DNA of 64,000 nt, taken from an uncultured Pelagibacteraceae bacterium. GTDB lineage: Bacteria > Pseudomonadota > Alphaproteobacteria > Pelagibacterales > Pelagibacteraceae. The notes below the pieces were generated by a model. That model did not search any database. It saw nothing but the letters and a program-made list of their open reading frames with translations, and had not been told where the DNA came from. Of this stretch, positions 10,110-19,225 are shown one piece after another. Position 1 is the stretch's first letter. Each line of letters opens with the position of its first letter. The stretch covers positions 143,376-207,375 of the forward strand of contig CACNFY010000001.1 of assembly GCA_902619925.1 (NCBI GenBank), in the 5' to 3' direction. A program made the position numbers and the translations under genes.

Positions 10110-10732
10110 AAGTTAATAAGTTTTTGGAATTCCTCTTTAATGTTATCCCATTTTAATATCATAGAATTTAAAACTATTTTTCTATCTAAAGTTTTTAATT
10201 CCTCTGCTATAGGAGCCCACTCATAAAGAGCTAAAGCGCTTTTATTAAAAGGTAAATCATCAGAGTATTTTTTCCAATCAATATTATCATATCTTTCTTC
10301 AAATAATTTTCTAGCTTTTTCAATTACTTCCTCTGGCATCCCATTTAGCTTTTCTCTTTCTAAAATAGAATGATAAATTTTTTTTGCGTGTCCATTTTCT
10401 TGAAAATTTTTTGTAATATTTAAATAAGAGAGTGAGTAAAATATCATATCCTGTAAAGCTACGTAATAAATATTCCATTTTGCTTTATTTATAGATCCTA
10501 GAAATTTTTCATTATCAAAATGCAAAACATATTTAGTTCCCATCCTGGTTTTTAAATATCCATATAGAGTAACCTGAGTAACCCAGGCAGATTTCTTTTG
10601 TATAAAGTCTTCTAAATCATCCAAATTTTTAATTTTTTTCTTCGGCAGAATAGATTTGAACATTGCAAGCAGATAAACTTTAAAATCCTCAAGTTTTATA
10701 TCTTTTAAATTGAATCTATATTTTAGCACCAT
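10106..10732 (-). CDS. Conserved protein of unknown function beside acs and the symporter
   Basis: Soluble-looking protein of 208 aa with no signal peptide or membrane helix. The conserved-looking core lies at about 45-100, with [21 protein letters not shown] followed by [14 protein letters not shown]. The C-terminal half is charged and helical. I do not recognise a catalytic motif and cannot name a family. It overlaps the 3' end of acs by 4 nt on the opposite strand and is divergent from the symporter genes. That placement suggests, but does not show, a link to acetate use. Confidence 0.75.
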   Translation of the reverse strand: MVLKYRFNLKDIKLEDFKVYLLAMFKSILPKKKIKNLDDLEDFIQKKSAWVTQVTLYGYLKTRMGTKYVLHFDNEKFLGSINKAKWNIYYVALQDMIFYSLSYLNITKNFQENGHAKKIYHSILEREKLNGMPEEVIEKARKLFEERYDNIDWKKYSDDLPFNKSALALYEWAPIAEELKTLDRKIVLNSMILKWDNIKEEFQKLINF

Positions 10733-10752
10733 TTAACTACCTGAAGTTGTTT

Positions 10753-10774
10753 TATAATCTAAAAATTGTATTAT
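10753..10774 (+). promoter_or_regulatory. Candidate promoter for the symporter operon (-10 and spacer)
   Basis: TTGTTT at 10747-10752, a 16-nt spacer, and TATTAT at 10769-10774 form a sigma70-like pair upstream of the DUF4212 gene. Transcription from here would give a leader of about 70 nt. The match is only moderate, and in DNA this AT-rich such pairs also arise by chance. Confidence 0.3.
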
Positions 10775-10837
10775 TTGTAGCTTTTTTAGGGGTTCCAATA
10801 AATTTGATTATGAGTATGGTCATTTCTTTTAACCTAT

Positions 10838-10845
10838 AGGGAGGG
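10838..10845 (+). promoter_or_regulatory. Strong Shine-Dalgarno sequence (AGGGAGGG)
   Basis: A purine run AGGGAGGG sits 6 nt before the ATG of the symporter small subunit. Most starts in this window have weak or no visible ribosome-binding sites because genes overlap. This one stands out and suggests high expression of the transporter. Confidence 0.75.
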
Positions 10846-10851
10846 AAAAAA

Positions 10852-11115
10852 ATGTCAAAACAAGAACAACATTGGGAGAAGACCAGAAATTTGCTCTTTA
10901 TCACATTAGCAATTTGGTTTGTTTTCTCGATTGGCATCTTTTTCTTCGCGACTGAAATGAACGCTTCAGGCATTAAACCATTTGGATATCCTTTAACGTA
11001 TTGGTTTACATGTCAAGGTTCTCTTGGAATTTTTGTAATCTTAATTTTTTGGTTTGCAGGCAGACAAGAGAAAATCGATGAAGAGTTTGGTTTCACCGAG
11101 AGAGAGGATGACTAA
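10852..11115 (+). CDS. Symporter small subunit, DUF4212 family
   Basis: Membrane protein of 87 aa with two helices (about 16-36 and 53-72) and a charged C-terminus. DUF4212 proteins are encoded just before sodium:solute symporters of the VC_2705/ActP-like type and are taken to be their small subunit. Here the stop codon shares a base with the start of that symporter. A strong ribosome-binding site precedes it. Confidence 0.9.
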   Translation: MSKQEQHWEKTRNLLFITLAIWFVFSIGIFFFATEMNASGIKPFGYPLTYWFTCQGSLGIFVILIFWFAGRQEKIDEEFGFTEREDD

Positions 11116-12935
11116 TGATTAAAGGTAAATTTATAGACAACTTGCCTAAAGTTTATGGAATCTATACAGGGGGTTTCCTTGGTTTCATAATTCTTATGGC
11201 AATTGCAGAACAAGCTGGGATGTCTGCGAAGATGATAGGAATTTTCTTCGTTGCATTTACAGTTTTAATCTATGCACTAATCGGATACTTATCAAGAACA
11301 CTTCAAGTAGATGCTTATTACGTAGCTGGAAGACAGGTTCCAACTGTATTTAATGGAATGGCGACTGCAGCAGACTGGATGTCTGGTGCTTCATTCGTTG
11401 CTATGGCAGGTGGAATATACTTCAAAGGCTATGGTTATATGGCTCTGTTAGTTGGATGGACTGGTGGTTACGTTTTAGTTGCATCTTTATTAGCACCATA
11501 CCTAAGAAAATTTGGATGTTACACAGTTCCAGATTTTATCGGAACTAGATATGGTGGAAACATGGCAAGATTATCTGCGGTGATCGTTTTAACGGTTGCT
11601 TCATTCACTTACGTAACAGCTCAAATTAATGCTACAGGAACTATTGCATCAGTTGCACTAGATATTCCTTTTAATATTGCTGTATATGTCGGTTTAGCAA
11701 GTATATTGATGTGTTCAATGCTTGGCGGAATGAGAGCGGTTACTTGGACCCAAGTTGCTCAGTACATTGTATTAATTATTGCATACTTAATACCTGTGTT
11801 CTGGATTAGTAACAAAATAGGCGCTGGTTTCTTCCCGCACTTTATGTTAGCGGATGAAGTTGCTAGAATTGCTGAACTTGAAAATCAATTTGGTCTTGGA
11901 ACTATTAAAAACTCAGCAGCTGATTTAGCTACAGTGCCAAAAGGTTTAGCTGGTATAACTAAAGCTCACTCTGATGTTAACACAACACCTTGGAAATTTA
12001 TTTCATTGGCAGTTTGTATGATGGCTGGAACAGCTTCATTACCTCACGTGATGATGAGATATTTTACAACTCCAAGTGTGAAAGCAGCTAGAAGATCAGT
12101 AGGTTGGTCTTTATTCTTTATATTCCTACTATATTCTTCTGCACCAATGTTAGCAACTTTATCAAAACTTTCATTGATGGATCCAAATCTACCAACTGGA
12201 ATTATTGGTAAATCAATTGCAGATGTACAAGCTATAGACTGGTATCAAAACTGGAACCAAGCTAATCTTATGTTCGTAAGTGACTTTAACGGAAATGGAA
12301 CACTTGAGTTAAACGAGTTTTTCATGGGTGGTAAAGCCGTTGTATTAGCGACACCAGAGGTTGCTGGATTACCATATGTAATTTCAGGTCTAGTTGCTGC
12401 TGGAGGTATGGCCGCTGCCATGTCAACCGCAGACGGATTAGTACTGGCAATTTCAAATGCTCTATCTCATGACATTTATTACAAAATGATTAATCCAAAA
12501 GCTGAAACAGCTAAAAGATTAATTGTAGCGAGGGTATTACTTGTAATAATTGGTTTTGCTGGAGCAACAATTGCAGCTCTTGAAATTCAAGGCATTCTTG
12601 GTTCGGTAATTTGGGCATTTGACTTTGCTATGTCTGGATTATTCTTCCCACTAGTACTAGGAGTATGGTGGAAGCGAGCGAATGCACAAGGTGCTGTTGC
12701 AGGAATGTTGTTAGGTCTAATATCAGGTTCTGCTTACTTGATTTGGGTAAGAAACGGTGGAGCTGGCTTCTGGGGAGTTACACAATTAACTTTCGGTATA
12801 GTCGGGTCACTTGTAAGCTTAGTTTCAATGATTGTAGTAAGCTTAATAACTAAAGCGCCAGATTCTGCTACACAGAAGATGGTTGATGAAGTTAGAATAC
12901 CTAGCGGTAAAACTGTACTAGGAAAACAACACTAA
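11115..12935 (+). CDS. Sodium:solute symporter large subunit, acetate/monocarboxylate type
   Basis: Inner-membrane transporter of 606 aa with about 13 predicted helices. It shows SSS-family landmarks: a YYVAGRQVPTVFNGMATAAD stretch near residue 70, DWMSGASF next to it, and GGMAAAMSTADGL near residue 430, part of the Na+/substrate site. The two-gene arrangement with a DUF4212 subunit marks the VC_2705 subfamily, related to ActP acetate permease. Proximity to acs favours acetate or a similar short acid as substrate. An unusual hydrophilic loop around 385-405 contains a DFNGNGTLELNEF stretch resembling an EF-hand loop. The gene ends at a clear terminator. Confidence 0.93.
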   Translation: MIKGKFIDNLPKVYGIYTGGFLGFIILMAIAEQAGMSAKMIGIFFVAFTVLIYALIGYLSRTLQVDAYYVAGRQVPTVFNGMATAADWMSGASFVAMAGGIYFKGYGYMALLVGWTGGYVLVASLLAPYLRKFGCYTVPDFIGTRYGGNMARLSAVIVLTVASFTYVTAQINATGTIASVALDIPFNIAVYVGLASILMCSMLGGMRAVTWTQVAQYIVLIIAYLIPVFWISNKIGAGFFPHFMLADEVARIAELENQFGLGTIKNSAADLATVPKGLAGITKAHSDVNTTPWKFISLAVCMMAGTASLPHVMMRYFTTPSVKAARRSVGWSLFFIFLLYSSAPMLATLSKLSLMDPNLPTGIIGKSIADVQAIDWYQNWNQANLMFVSDFNGNGTLELNEFFMGGKAVVLATPEVAGLPYVISGLVAAGGMAAAMSTADGLVLAISNALSHDIYYKMINPKAETAKRLIVARVLLVIIGFAGATIAALEIQGILGSVIWAFDFAMSGLFFPLVLGVWWKRANAQGAVAGMLLGLISGSAYLIWVRNGGAGFWGVTQLTFGIVGSLVSLVSMIVVSLITKAPDSATQKMVDEVRIPSGKTVLGKQH

Positions 12936-12953
12936 ATTATATAATATAAAAAA

Positions 12954-12978
12954 AAGGGGCGAATTTATTTCGCCCCTT
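12954..12978 (+). terminator. Rho-independent terminator
   Basis: A perfect 9-bp stem (AAGGGGCGA with TCGCCCCTT) closes a 7-nt loop. A short run is present on each side, A-rich before and TTAAAAAA after. It lies 18 nt after the symporter stop. It ends 9 nt before the next start, so the following gene must be transcribed from within this gap or by readthrough. Confidence 0.85.
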
Positions 12979-12987
12979 AAAAAATCC

Positions 12988-13338
12988 ATGAGTGCAAATT
13001 TTCATCCTCTAATATACTTAATTGATTATGTATTAGGTGTAATTATGTGGACACTAATTGGTAGAGTTGCAATGAATATCTTTCAAAGACAGGACTCAGA
13101 ATTTTTTTTTATGAAAGTATTTGTTAAAATGACAGATCCATTTATCAAAATGTTTAGGTTTATAACACCCTCTTTTATTGTTGCTCCGTTAGTTCCCCTG
13201 TATGTTGCATGGTTTTTTTATATGTTTCGTTTTTATTTAATGCCTTACTTAATGGGTTATTCTGTTATGGGTATGTTGTCTTTTCCACTCGAAAGTGAGA
13301 TAGCAGCTCAAATATATCAAATTTTTGGTAAAAATTAA
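12988..13338 (+). CDS. YggT-like membrane protein
   Basis: Membrane protein of 116 aa with hydrophobic segments at about 8-28 and 60-90. The central KMTDPFIKMFRFITPSFIVAP resembles the YggT signature (TDP followed by a basic loop and P), as in the shorter paralogue near 3.6 kb. Function is unknown. It sits alone between the symporter terminator and rpe, with no obvious ribosome-binding site beyond GGGGCG-derived bases. The family call is tentative. Confidence 0.65.
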   Translation: MSANFHPLIYLIDYVLGVIMWTLIGRVAMNIFQRQDSEFFFMKVFVKMTDPFIKMFRFITPSFIVAPLVPLYVAWFFYMFRFYLMPYLMGYSVMGMLSFPLESEIAAQIYQIFGKN

Positions 13339-13380
13339 TTCAAAATAAAAACAAAAATTGATACTAGTGATAAGTAATCA

Positions 13381-14040
13381 ATGAAAAAAATACAAATATC
13401 TCCCTCTATATTATCTGCAGATTTTAGCAAACTTGGTGATGAAATTGTAAAATTGGAAAATGGGGGAGCTGATATGATTCACGTAGATGTTATGGACGGA
13501 CATTTCGTTCCAAATTTAACAATAGGACCTCCTATTATAAAATCATTAAGAAAATATACTAAACTTCCATTTGATGTACATTTAATGATATCACCTGTAC
13601 ACAAATATATTAAAAATTACGCTGATGCTGGCGCAGATATAATTACAATACATCCTGAGGCTACAGATGATTTAAGTGAGTCAATAGAACTTATTAAATC
13701 TTTAAACAAAAAAATTGGAGTTTCATTAAATCCAGATACACCTATTGATAAAATTAAAAACATTTTATCTAAAGTTGATTTAATTCTTATTATGAGCGTT
13801 TATCCAGGATTTGGTGGTCAAAAATTTATGCCAGAGGTATTAGATAAAATAAAAACTTTAAATAAACTAAAAATAAATAATAAATTTAATTTCAATATTG
13901 AAGTTGATGGAGGTATTAATTTTGAAAATTCCAAATTTGTAATTGATGCTGGTGCAGATATATTAGTTTCAGGAACTACAATTTTTAAAGAAAATGAGGG
14001 AAATATTAAGAAAAATATTGAAACTTTAAGAATTTCTTAA
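13381..14040 (+). CDS. rpe: Ribulose-phosphate 3-epimerase
   Basis: TIM-barrel enzyme of 219 aa that interconverts ribulose 5-phosphate and xylulose 5-phosphate in the pentose phosphate pathway. Motifs in order are SPSILSADFSKLGDE near residue 6, HVDVMDGHFVPN near 36, DVHLMI, MSVYPGFGGQKFMP near 137, and EVDGGIN near 175. These carry the metal-binding His and Asp residues and the phosphate-binding loop. Length is typical. The heparinase-like gene starts 1 nt after the stop. Confidence 0.97.
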   Translation: MKKIQISPSILSADFSKLGDEIVKLENGGADMIHVDVMDGHFVPNLTIGPPIIKSLRKYTKLPFDVHLMISPVHKYIKNYADAGADIITIHPEATDDLSESIELIKSLNKKIGVSLNPDTPIDKIKNILSKVDLILIMSVYPGFGGQKFMPEVLDKIKTLNKLKINNKFNFNIEVDGGINFENSKFVIDAGADILVSGTTIFKENEGNIKKNIETLRIS

Positions 14041-14041
14041 G

Positions 14042-15670
14042 ATGCCTATAAAGAATACTTTAAATTTATTTAGCAAATTTAAATTCATTTTTTCATCAAA
14101 ATTAAGAAATATTTATTTAAAATCCTCACTTTATAATAAAAAAATATCTAACTTAGATAATTTAAGCTTAGTTTATAAACCTAATCCAAATATATTTGAT
14201 TGTTTAGTAAAATATAAAAAGCAAAAACAAAATATAAGCAATTATCAAACTAAAAATATCTGGAGTCTTGAAAATAAAAAGTTTGAGGAGGTTAAATTTC
14301 TACATAATTTTTATTGGCTTTACTCAATAGATTTAAAATCCTCTACTAAAGTTACACACTCTATTATTGAAAATTGGATTAACAACAATAAAGATTATAA
14401 CAGTCGTAGCTGGGAAATAGATTTACTATCAAAAAGAGTAATTTCATGGATTAGTAATTCCAAACTTACATATGACGACGGTGAGGACGGATATAAAGAA
14501 AAATTTAATTTTTTAGTGAGAAAGCAAGTTAATCATTTAAAAAATGAGATAAATAGATCAAATTCATTCGATGATAAATTAATTGGTTGTGCTGCGGTTA
14601 TATTGGCAGGTCTTGCCTATCAAGACAAAGTTTTCTTAATATTTGGATTTGGTCTTTTAAAGAAAATAATCAGTTTTTCATTAGATGATGACGGTTTCCC
14701 AAAATCTAGAAGTTTTAGACAACTAATATTTTATTTAAAGTATTTAGTATTAATAAGGGAACTTTTAAAAGAATCTCAAAAAGAGATCCCCGACTATTTA
14801 GACGAGGCAATATATTATTTAGGGCAATCTTATAATCTATTTTTTCAAAATTCTCATAAATCTTTATTATTTAATGGAAACCACGAAACTAATAATGAGG
14901 AATTTGATAAATACCTAAAAACTAATGGATATAAATTCAAGTTTCAGAATAATGAAATTTCTGGATATATTTTTATAAAAAATCATAAAAACTCCCTAAT
15001 TATGGATCTAGGGACTCCACCACACAAAAAATATTCACAAAATTACCAATCAGGAGTTTTATCTTTTGAATTAACACATCTTGATAAAAAAATAATTACA
15101 AATTCTGGTTATTATCAAAGAAAAAAACATCAACTAAACAGTATTTCAAGATCTACTGCCTCCCACTCTACTTTGGTTTTAGATAATAACTCTATTACCA
15201 AGTTCAAAAGAGATAATATAGGTAAAGATTTTTGCGAAGGAAATTTTAAAGTATTTGATAAAAAATACATTTTTGAGAAAAATAAATGGTGTATTGAGGC
15301 ATCTCACGATGGTTACCAAAGGATTTATGGTGTTATACACAATCGAAAAATAGAATATTTGTGTAATGAATTTATTTTAATTGGAAGGGATACTTTGTTA
15401 AAAAAAAGTAATTTTAAGGAGACAAATTTTGAAGTTAGATTTCATCTAATGCCTGGAGCAAAAGTTACAAAAACTATTGATAATAAAAATATTTTAATTG
15501 ATATTGAAAATACTGGGTGGAAGTTTAGTTGTTTGAATTATAATATAGACGTAGAAACTGGTTTGTATTTTGGAAAAAAAAATAAATATATAGAAAATCA
15601 AAATATTTTTATTTCAGGAACTACAATTAGTGACATACAAAAGATTTCTTGGAAATTTGAAAAAATATGA
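14042..15670 (+). CDS. Heparinase II/III family protein
   Basis: Protein of 542 aa with the two-part layout of the family. An N-terminal alpha-helical toroid spans about 60-290 and contains WEIDLLSKRVISWISN and FLKYLVLIRELL-like helices. A C-terminal beta-rich heparinase II/III domain spans about 310-530 and contains SRSTASHSTLVLD near residue 368. No signal peptide is evident. Members are often found in alphaproteobacteria just before purH, as here. The true polysaccharide or glycan substrate is unknown. The stop overlaps the purH start by 4 nt. Confidence 0.88.
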   Translation: MPIKNTLNLFSKFKFIFSSKLRNIYLKSSLYNKKISNLDNLSLVYKPNPNIFDCLVKYKKQKQNISNYQTKNIWSLENKKFEEVKFLHNFYWLYSIDLKSSTKVTHSIIENWINNNKDYNSRSWEIDLLSKRVISWISNSKLTYDDGEDGYKEKFNFLVRKQVNHLKNEINRSNSFDDKLIGCAAVILAGLAYQDKVFLIFGFGLLKKIISFSLDDDGFPKSRSFRQLIFYLKYLVLIRELLKESQKEIPDYLDEAIYYLGQSYNLFFQNSHKSLLFNGNHETNNEEFDKYLKTNGYKFKFQNNEISGYIFIKNHKNSLIMDLGTPPHKKYSQNYQSGVLSFELTHLDKKIITNSGYYQRKKHQLNSISRSTASHSTLVLDNNSITKFKRDNIGKDFCEGNFKVFDKKYIFEKNKWCIEASHDGYQRIYGVIHNRKIEYLCNEFILIGRDTLLKKSNFKETNFEVRFHLMPGAKVTKTIDNKNILIDIENTGWKFSCLNYNIDVETGLYFGKKNKYIENQNIFISGTTISDIQKISWKFEKI

Positions 15671-17211
15671 AAATTAAAATAAAAACAGCATTAATATCTG
15701 TGTATGACAAAAATAATTTGAGTGAAATTTTATCCACATTAAAAAAACATCAAGTAAAAATTATCAGCTCTGGCGGTACATATAAAAAAATAATAGATCT
15801 AGGATTTAATTGTAAAGAAGTGTCTGAATATACTGGTTCGCCTGAAATATTAGATGGTAGAGTAAAAACATTACATCCGAAAATACATGCTGGAATACTT
15901 AATAAAAATAAAGATAAAATTCATAAAAAACAAATGATAAAGTTAGGGTATGAAAATATTGATTTAATAATTGTAAATTTTTACCCTTTCCAAGATATAT
16001 TAAATTCTACAAAAGCCCATGATAAAATTATAGAGAATATAGATATCGGCGGACCTACTATGGTAAGAGCTGCCGCTAAGAACTTTGAATATAAAACAGT
16101 AATTACCTCAGCTAAACAATACAATAGTTTAAAAGATGAATTAAAATTAAATAATGGTAAAACATCAAAACAATTTAGACAGAAAATGTCAAAAGATGCA
16201 TTTTTAGAGACAGCTTACTACGAAGCAGTTATATCTAATTATTTTAATAAATTATCAAATGATAAATTCCCTTCTAAAAAAATTATATTTGGAGAGAAAA
16301 TTAATAAATTAAGATATGGAGAAAACCCTCATCAAGAAGCATCAGTTTATTCTCAAAATACATTTAGTATTAAGCAACTATCAGGTAAAAAACTTAGTTA
16401 TAATAATTATAATGATATGTTTTCAGCAATCAATATAACAAAAGTTTTACCTAAAAATTTAGGCTGTGTAGTTTTGAAACACTCAAATCCTTGTGGCGTC
16501 TCGATAAACAAAAATAGACTAGGTAGTTTAAAGTCAGCCATTAATTGTGATCCAATTAGTGCTTTTGGTGGAATAATTTCTTGTAATTTTAAAATTGACA
16601 GATACATAGCAAAAGAATTAAATAAAATTTTTCTAGAAATAGTCATTGGTAAAGGATTTACAAATGATGCCCTTAAGATCTTAAAAAAGAAAAAAAACTT
16701 AAGACTAATTGATACAAATACTTTAAAAAAAAGTGATACAAATCTTAGTGTAATTTCACGTTCTGACAATTTACTTATTCAAGAATCGGACGATATAATA
16801 CTCGATAAAAAGAATTTTAAAGTAGTCTCAAAAATAAAACCAAATAAAAATGTTTTAAATAATCTAATTTTTGCTTTTAATGTTTGCCGTTTTGTAAAAT
16901 CAAACGCAATAGTAATATCTAAAAATTTATCTACAATTGGTATAGGATCTGGTCAAACTAGTAGACTAGATAGCTGTGATATTGCAATTAATAAGATGAG
17001 AAAATTTAAATTAAATGATTTAAACGATAATATTTGTGCTGCATCCGATGCTTTTTTCCCTTTTACAGATGGTGTGGAGAAGTTGGCTGTAGCAGGTATA
17101 AAAGCTATAATTCAACCTTCAGGCTCAATAAGAGATAAAGAGATAATAAAATTAGCAAATAAACTTGGTCTAATACTGGTATTTTCTAAAACTAGACATT
17201 TTAATCATTAA
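15667..17211 (+). CDS. purH: Bifunctional AICAR transformylase / IMP cyclohydrolase
   Basis: Catalyses the last two steps of purine synthesis to IMP. The 514 aa protein starts with the MGS-like cyclohydrolase domain (ALISVYDKNNL, SSGGTYK, HPKIHAGIL near residue 70). It continues with the transformylase domain, where Lys271 and His272 in KHSNPCGVS match the catalytic pair. Length is typical. It overlaps the heparinase-like gene by 4 nt and converges tail-to-tail with the pterin dehydratase gene, overlapping its stop by 4 nt. Confidence 0.97.
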   Translation: MKIKIKTALISVYDKNNLSEILSTLKKHQVKIISSGGTYKKIIDLGFNCKEVSEYTGSPEILDGRVKTLHPKIHAGILNKNKDKIHKKQMIKLGYENIDLIIVNFYPFQDILNSTKAHDKIIENIDIGGPTMVRAAAKNFEYKTVITSAKQYNSLKDELKLNNGKTSKQFRQKMSKDAFLETAYYEAVISNYFNKLSNDKFPSKKIIFGEKINKLRYGENPHQEASVYSQNTFSIKQLSGKKLSYNNYNDMFSAINITKVLPKNLGCVVLKHSNPCGVSINKNRLGSLKSAINCDPISAFGGIISCNFKIDRYIAKELNKIFLEIVIGKGFTNDALKILKKKKNLRLIDTNTLKKSDTNLSVISRSDNLLIQESDDIILDKKNFKVVSKIKPNKNVLNNLIFAFNVCRFVKSNAIVISKNLSTIGIGSGQTSRLDSCDIAINKMRKFKLNDLNDNICAASDAFFPFTDGVEKLAVAGIKAIIQPSGSIRDKEIIKLANKLGLILVFSKTRHFNH

Positions 17212-17546
17212 GAAATTTTATCAATTTTTGCAGCTAAAACGAAATCACTTTCGTGAAGTCCATTAATTGCATGTGTAAAAATTTTTATTTTTGCATATCC
17301 CCAACCAAACCAAATATCAGGATGATGGCCCTCTTTCTCGGCTATTTCGCCAATTATATTCACAAATTTCTGACTTTCTAAAAAATTATTAAATTTGAAT
17401 TCTTTTAAAAGATAAAAATTTTTTTTATCATCAGATTTCACATTCCACCCATCAACTTTTTTTAAATAGTTATGAATTTCACTAATATCAAAACTTGGTA
17501 TTCCACCTTCACAAGGTATACATTTTTTATCTGCTAAATCAGTCAT
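17208..17546 (-). CDS. phhB: Pterin-4a-carbinolamine dehydratase
   Basis: Small enzyme of 112 aa that dehydrates 4a-hydroxytetrahydropterin. The core has EKEGHHPDIWFGWGY with the catalytic His pair, followed by THAINGLHESDF. The open frame extends 60 nt further upstream, but those codons lie inside the tRNA-Gly gene. The chosen start is therefore the ATG giving MTDLADKKC. A phenylalanine hydroxylase is not in the window, so the physiological pterin reaction is not shown; a role as a DCoH-like protein is an alternative. Confidence 0.93.
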   Translation of the reverse strand: MTDLADKKCIPCEGGIPSFDISEIHNYLKKVDGWNVKSDDKKNFYLLKEFKFNNFLESQKFVNIIGEIAEKEGHHPDIWFGWGYAKIKIFTHAINGLHESDFVLAAKIDKIS

Positions 17547-17561
17547 AAAATTTCCTTTTCT

Positions 17562-17636
17562 TGGAGCGGGCAATGGGACTTGAACCCACGACCTTCTCGT
17601 TGGCAACGAGACGCTCTACCACTGAGCTATGCCCGC
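17562..17636 (-). tRNA. tRNA-Gly (anticodon GCC)
   Basis: Read on the minus strand the gene begins GCGGGCA and ends TGCCCGC-T-CCA, a perfect 7-bp acceptor stem with encoded CCA. The anticodon stem TCTCG/CGAGA holds the loop TTGCCAA, giving anticodon GCC. The T-arm GTGGGTTCAAGTCCCAT is canonical. It lies just upstream of phhB on the same strand and is the only tRNA in the window. Confidence 0.97.
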
Positions 17637-17687
17637 TTATTTCATAATTATAATTAGCAGTTTTCATGATTGCAAGCTATATTATTT

Positions 17688-18524
17688 ATGATGATAATTT
17701 GGTTAGCCTCATATCCTAAAAGTGGGAACACTTGGATAAGATCTTTTTTGTCGGCTTACTATTTCACTGATGATGGTTTATTTAAATTTAATCTCCTTGA
17801 AAAATTTAAACAGTTTCCAAGTAAAGATTTTATTAATAAAGAGTTAAATGATCCAGGAAAAATAATTAACTACTGGCATCCTATACAAGAAAAATTATTG
17901 CAAGACAGAAAAATAAAATTTATTAAAACACATAATGCTTTGGTCAGCCTAAATAATATAAAATTTACCACACCCAAATATACTCTTGGTGCTATATATA
18001 TTGTTAGAGACCCTAGAAATCTAATTACATCATTGAAGGATCATACGGATATTTCCTATGAAGAAGCTTTAAAATTTATGACAGACAAAGACACAATACT
18101 GTATGATATAGAGTCCGGAGATTATGATGCAACTCATTTTATAGGATCATGGTCAGACCATTATAAATCATGGACAAATAACAGCGACTTCAAAACTATT
18201 GTGATAAGATACGAAGACCTTGAGAAAAATTGTGAAAATGTTTTTAGAGATTTAATATATTTTATTAATGGTTTACTTAGAGCAAATGATAATATTGATG
18301 AAAGAAAATTTCAAAATTCAATGAAAACAACAAGTTTTTCAAATTTGAGAAATCTAGAAGACAAGGGGGAGTTTAATGAAAACGTTGTTTCTTTAAAAAC
18401 TAATAATAAAGTTAAATTTTTTAATCTAGGTTTTAAAAATAAGTGGCAGAAAATTTTATCTGAAGATATGAAATTAAATATAAATGAAAAATTTAAATCT
18501 GATATCGAAATATTAAAGTATTAA
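17688..18524 (+). CDS. Sulfotransferase domain protein
   Basis: Protein of about 278 aa. An N-terminal PAPS-binding loop reads ASYPKSGNTWIRSFL at residues 7-21, and a second motif, IYIVRDPRNLITSLKDH, lies near 105, the 3'-phosphate-binding site. A LGFKNKW-type C-terminal segment, which usually contacts PAPS, is also present. The start is placed at the first of two consecutive ATGs; the longer frame uses an upstream TTG. Such enzymes sulfate small molecules or surface glycans. The acceptor is unknown. Confidence 0.87.
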   Translation: MMIIWLASYPKSGNTWIRSFLSAYYFTDDGLFKFNLLEKFKQFPSKDFINKELNDPGKIINYWHPIQEKLLQDRKIKFIKTHNALVSLNNIKFTTPKYTLGAIYIVRDPRNLITSLKDHTDISYEEALKFMTDKDTILYDIESGDYDATHFIGSWSDHYKSWTNNSDFKTIVIRYEDLEKNCENVFRDLIYFINGLLRANDNIDERKFQNSMKTTSFSNLRNLEDKGEFNENVVSLKTNNKVKFFNLGFKNKWQKILSEDMKLNINEKFKSDIEILKY

Positions 18525-18585
18525 ATTAAAAAGAAATATTAAAATCTATATAGAAATTAATTTAAAATTTGATAGAATAATAAGT

Positions 18586-19224
18586 ATGTTTAAAGATTTA
18601 CCGCTAGAACTTCCTGTGTTTCCTTTATCTAATTTTATAATATTTCCAGAAACAACAGTGCCATTAAATATTTTTGAACCAAGGTATTTACAGATGGTAG
18701 ATGACAGCATGAAAACACATCGAATGATAGGAATGATTCAGCCAAAGAAAATTTCTGATAAAGGTAAGCCGCTTCTTTACCAAATTGGTTGTGCTGGGAA
18801 AATAACTAGCTTTAATGAAACAGATGATGGGAGATACTTAATTATTTTAAGCGGAGTTAGTAGATTTAACATTATGGAAGAAATTGAAGGAGATAAAATG
18901 TACCGAGTTTGTAAGGTTGATTATCAAAATTTTACACAAGATCTTACAGCTCAGAAACAAGATATAAAATTTTCAGATTTGGAATTGATATTTAAAAATT
19001 TGAAATCCCTATTTAAAAAGCAAGGATATGTGATTAATTGGAAAGATATAGAAAAACAAAGTCTCGATCAAACTATTAATACCTTATCGATGGCCTCTCC
19101 ATTTTCTTTGGAAGAAAAACAAATATTGCTTGAGACACCAAACATAAACAACAGAAAGCAAAAACTAGAAGAAATATTGCAAACTTATTTATTAGACGAT
19201 TTTAGTAATACTACTTTACAATAA
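18586..19224 (+). CDS. LON N-terminal substrate-binding domain protein
   Basis: Protein of 212 aa consisting of a stand-alone Lon substrate-binding domain. It opens with LPLELPVFPLSNFIIFPETTVPLNIFEPRYL and has RMIGMIQP and GCAGKITSF further on. There is no ATPase or protease domain. These YcbB/Slr-like proteins are common in alphaproteobacteria. Their role is unproven, with protein quality control assumed. It converges on the UbiH-like gene with a 1-nt gap. Confidence 0.9.
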   Translation: MFKDLPLELPVFPLSNFIIFPETTVPLNIFEPRYLQMVDDSMKTHRMIGMIQPKKISDKGKPLLYQIGCAGKITSFNETDDGRYLIILSGVSRFNIMEEIEGDKMYRVCKVDYQNFTQDLTAQKQDIKFSDLELIFKNLKSLFKKQGYVINWKDIEKQSLDQTINTLSMASPFSLEEKQILLETPNINNRKQKLEEILQTYLLDDFSNTTLQ

Positions 19225-19225
19225 A

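Noticed and set aside
10775..10837. Possible structured leader upstream of the symporter genes.
   Set aside because: No convincing stem beyond chance; only the RBS and a weak promoter are supported.
16407..16769. A 120-codon minus-strand frame opposite purH.
   Set aside because: Antisense to the conserved transformylase domain with no independent evidence.
17547..17606. An N-terminal extension of the pterin dehydratase by 20 codons (MPTRRSWVQVPLPAPRKGNF).
   Set aside because: Those codons are read from within and just beside the tRNA-Gly gene; the peptide is a translation of tRNA sequence, and the family begins near the downstream ATG.
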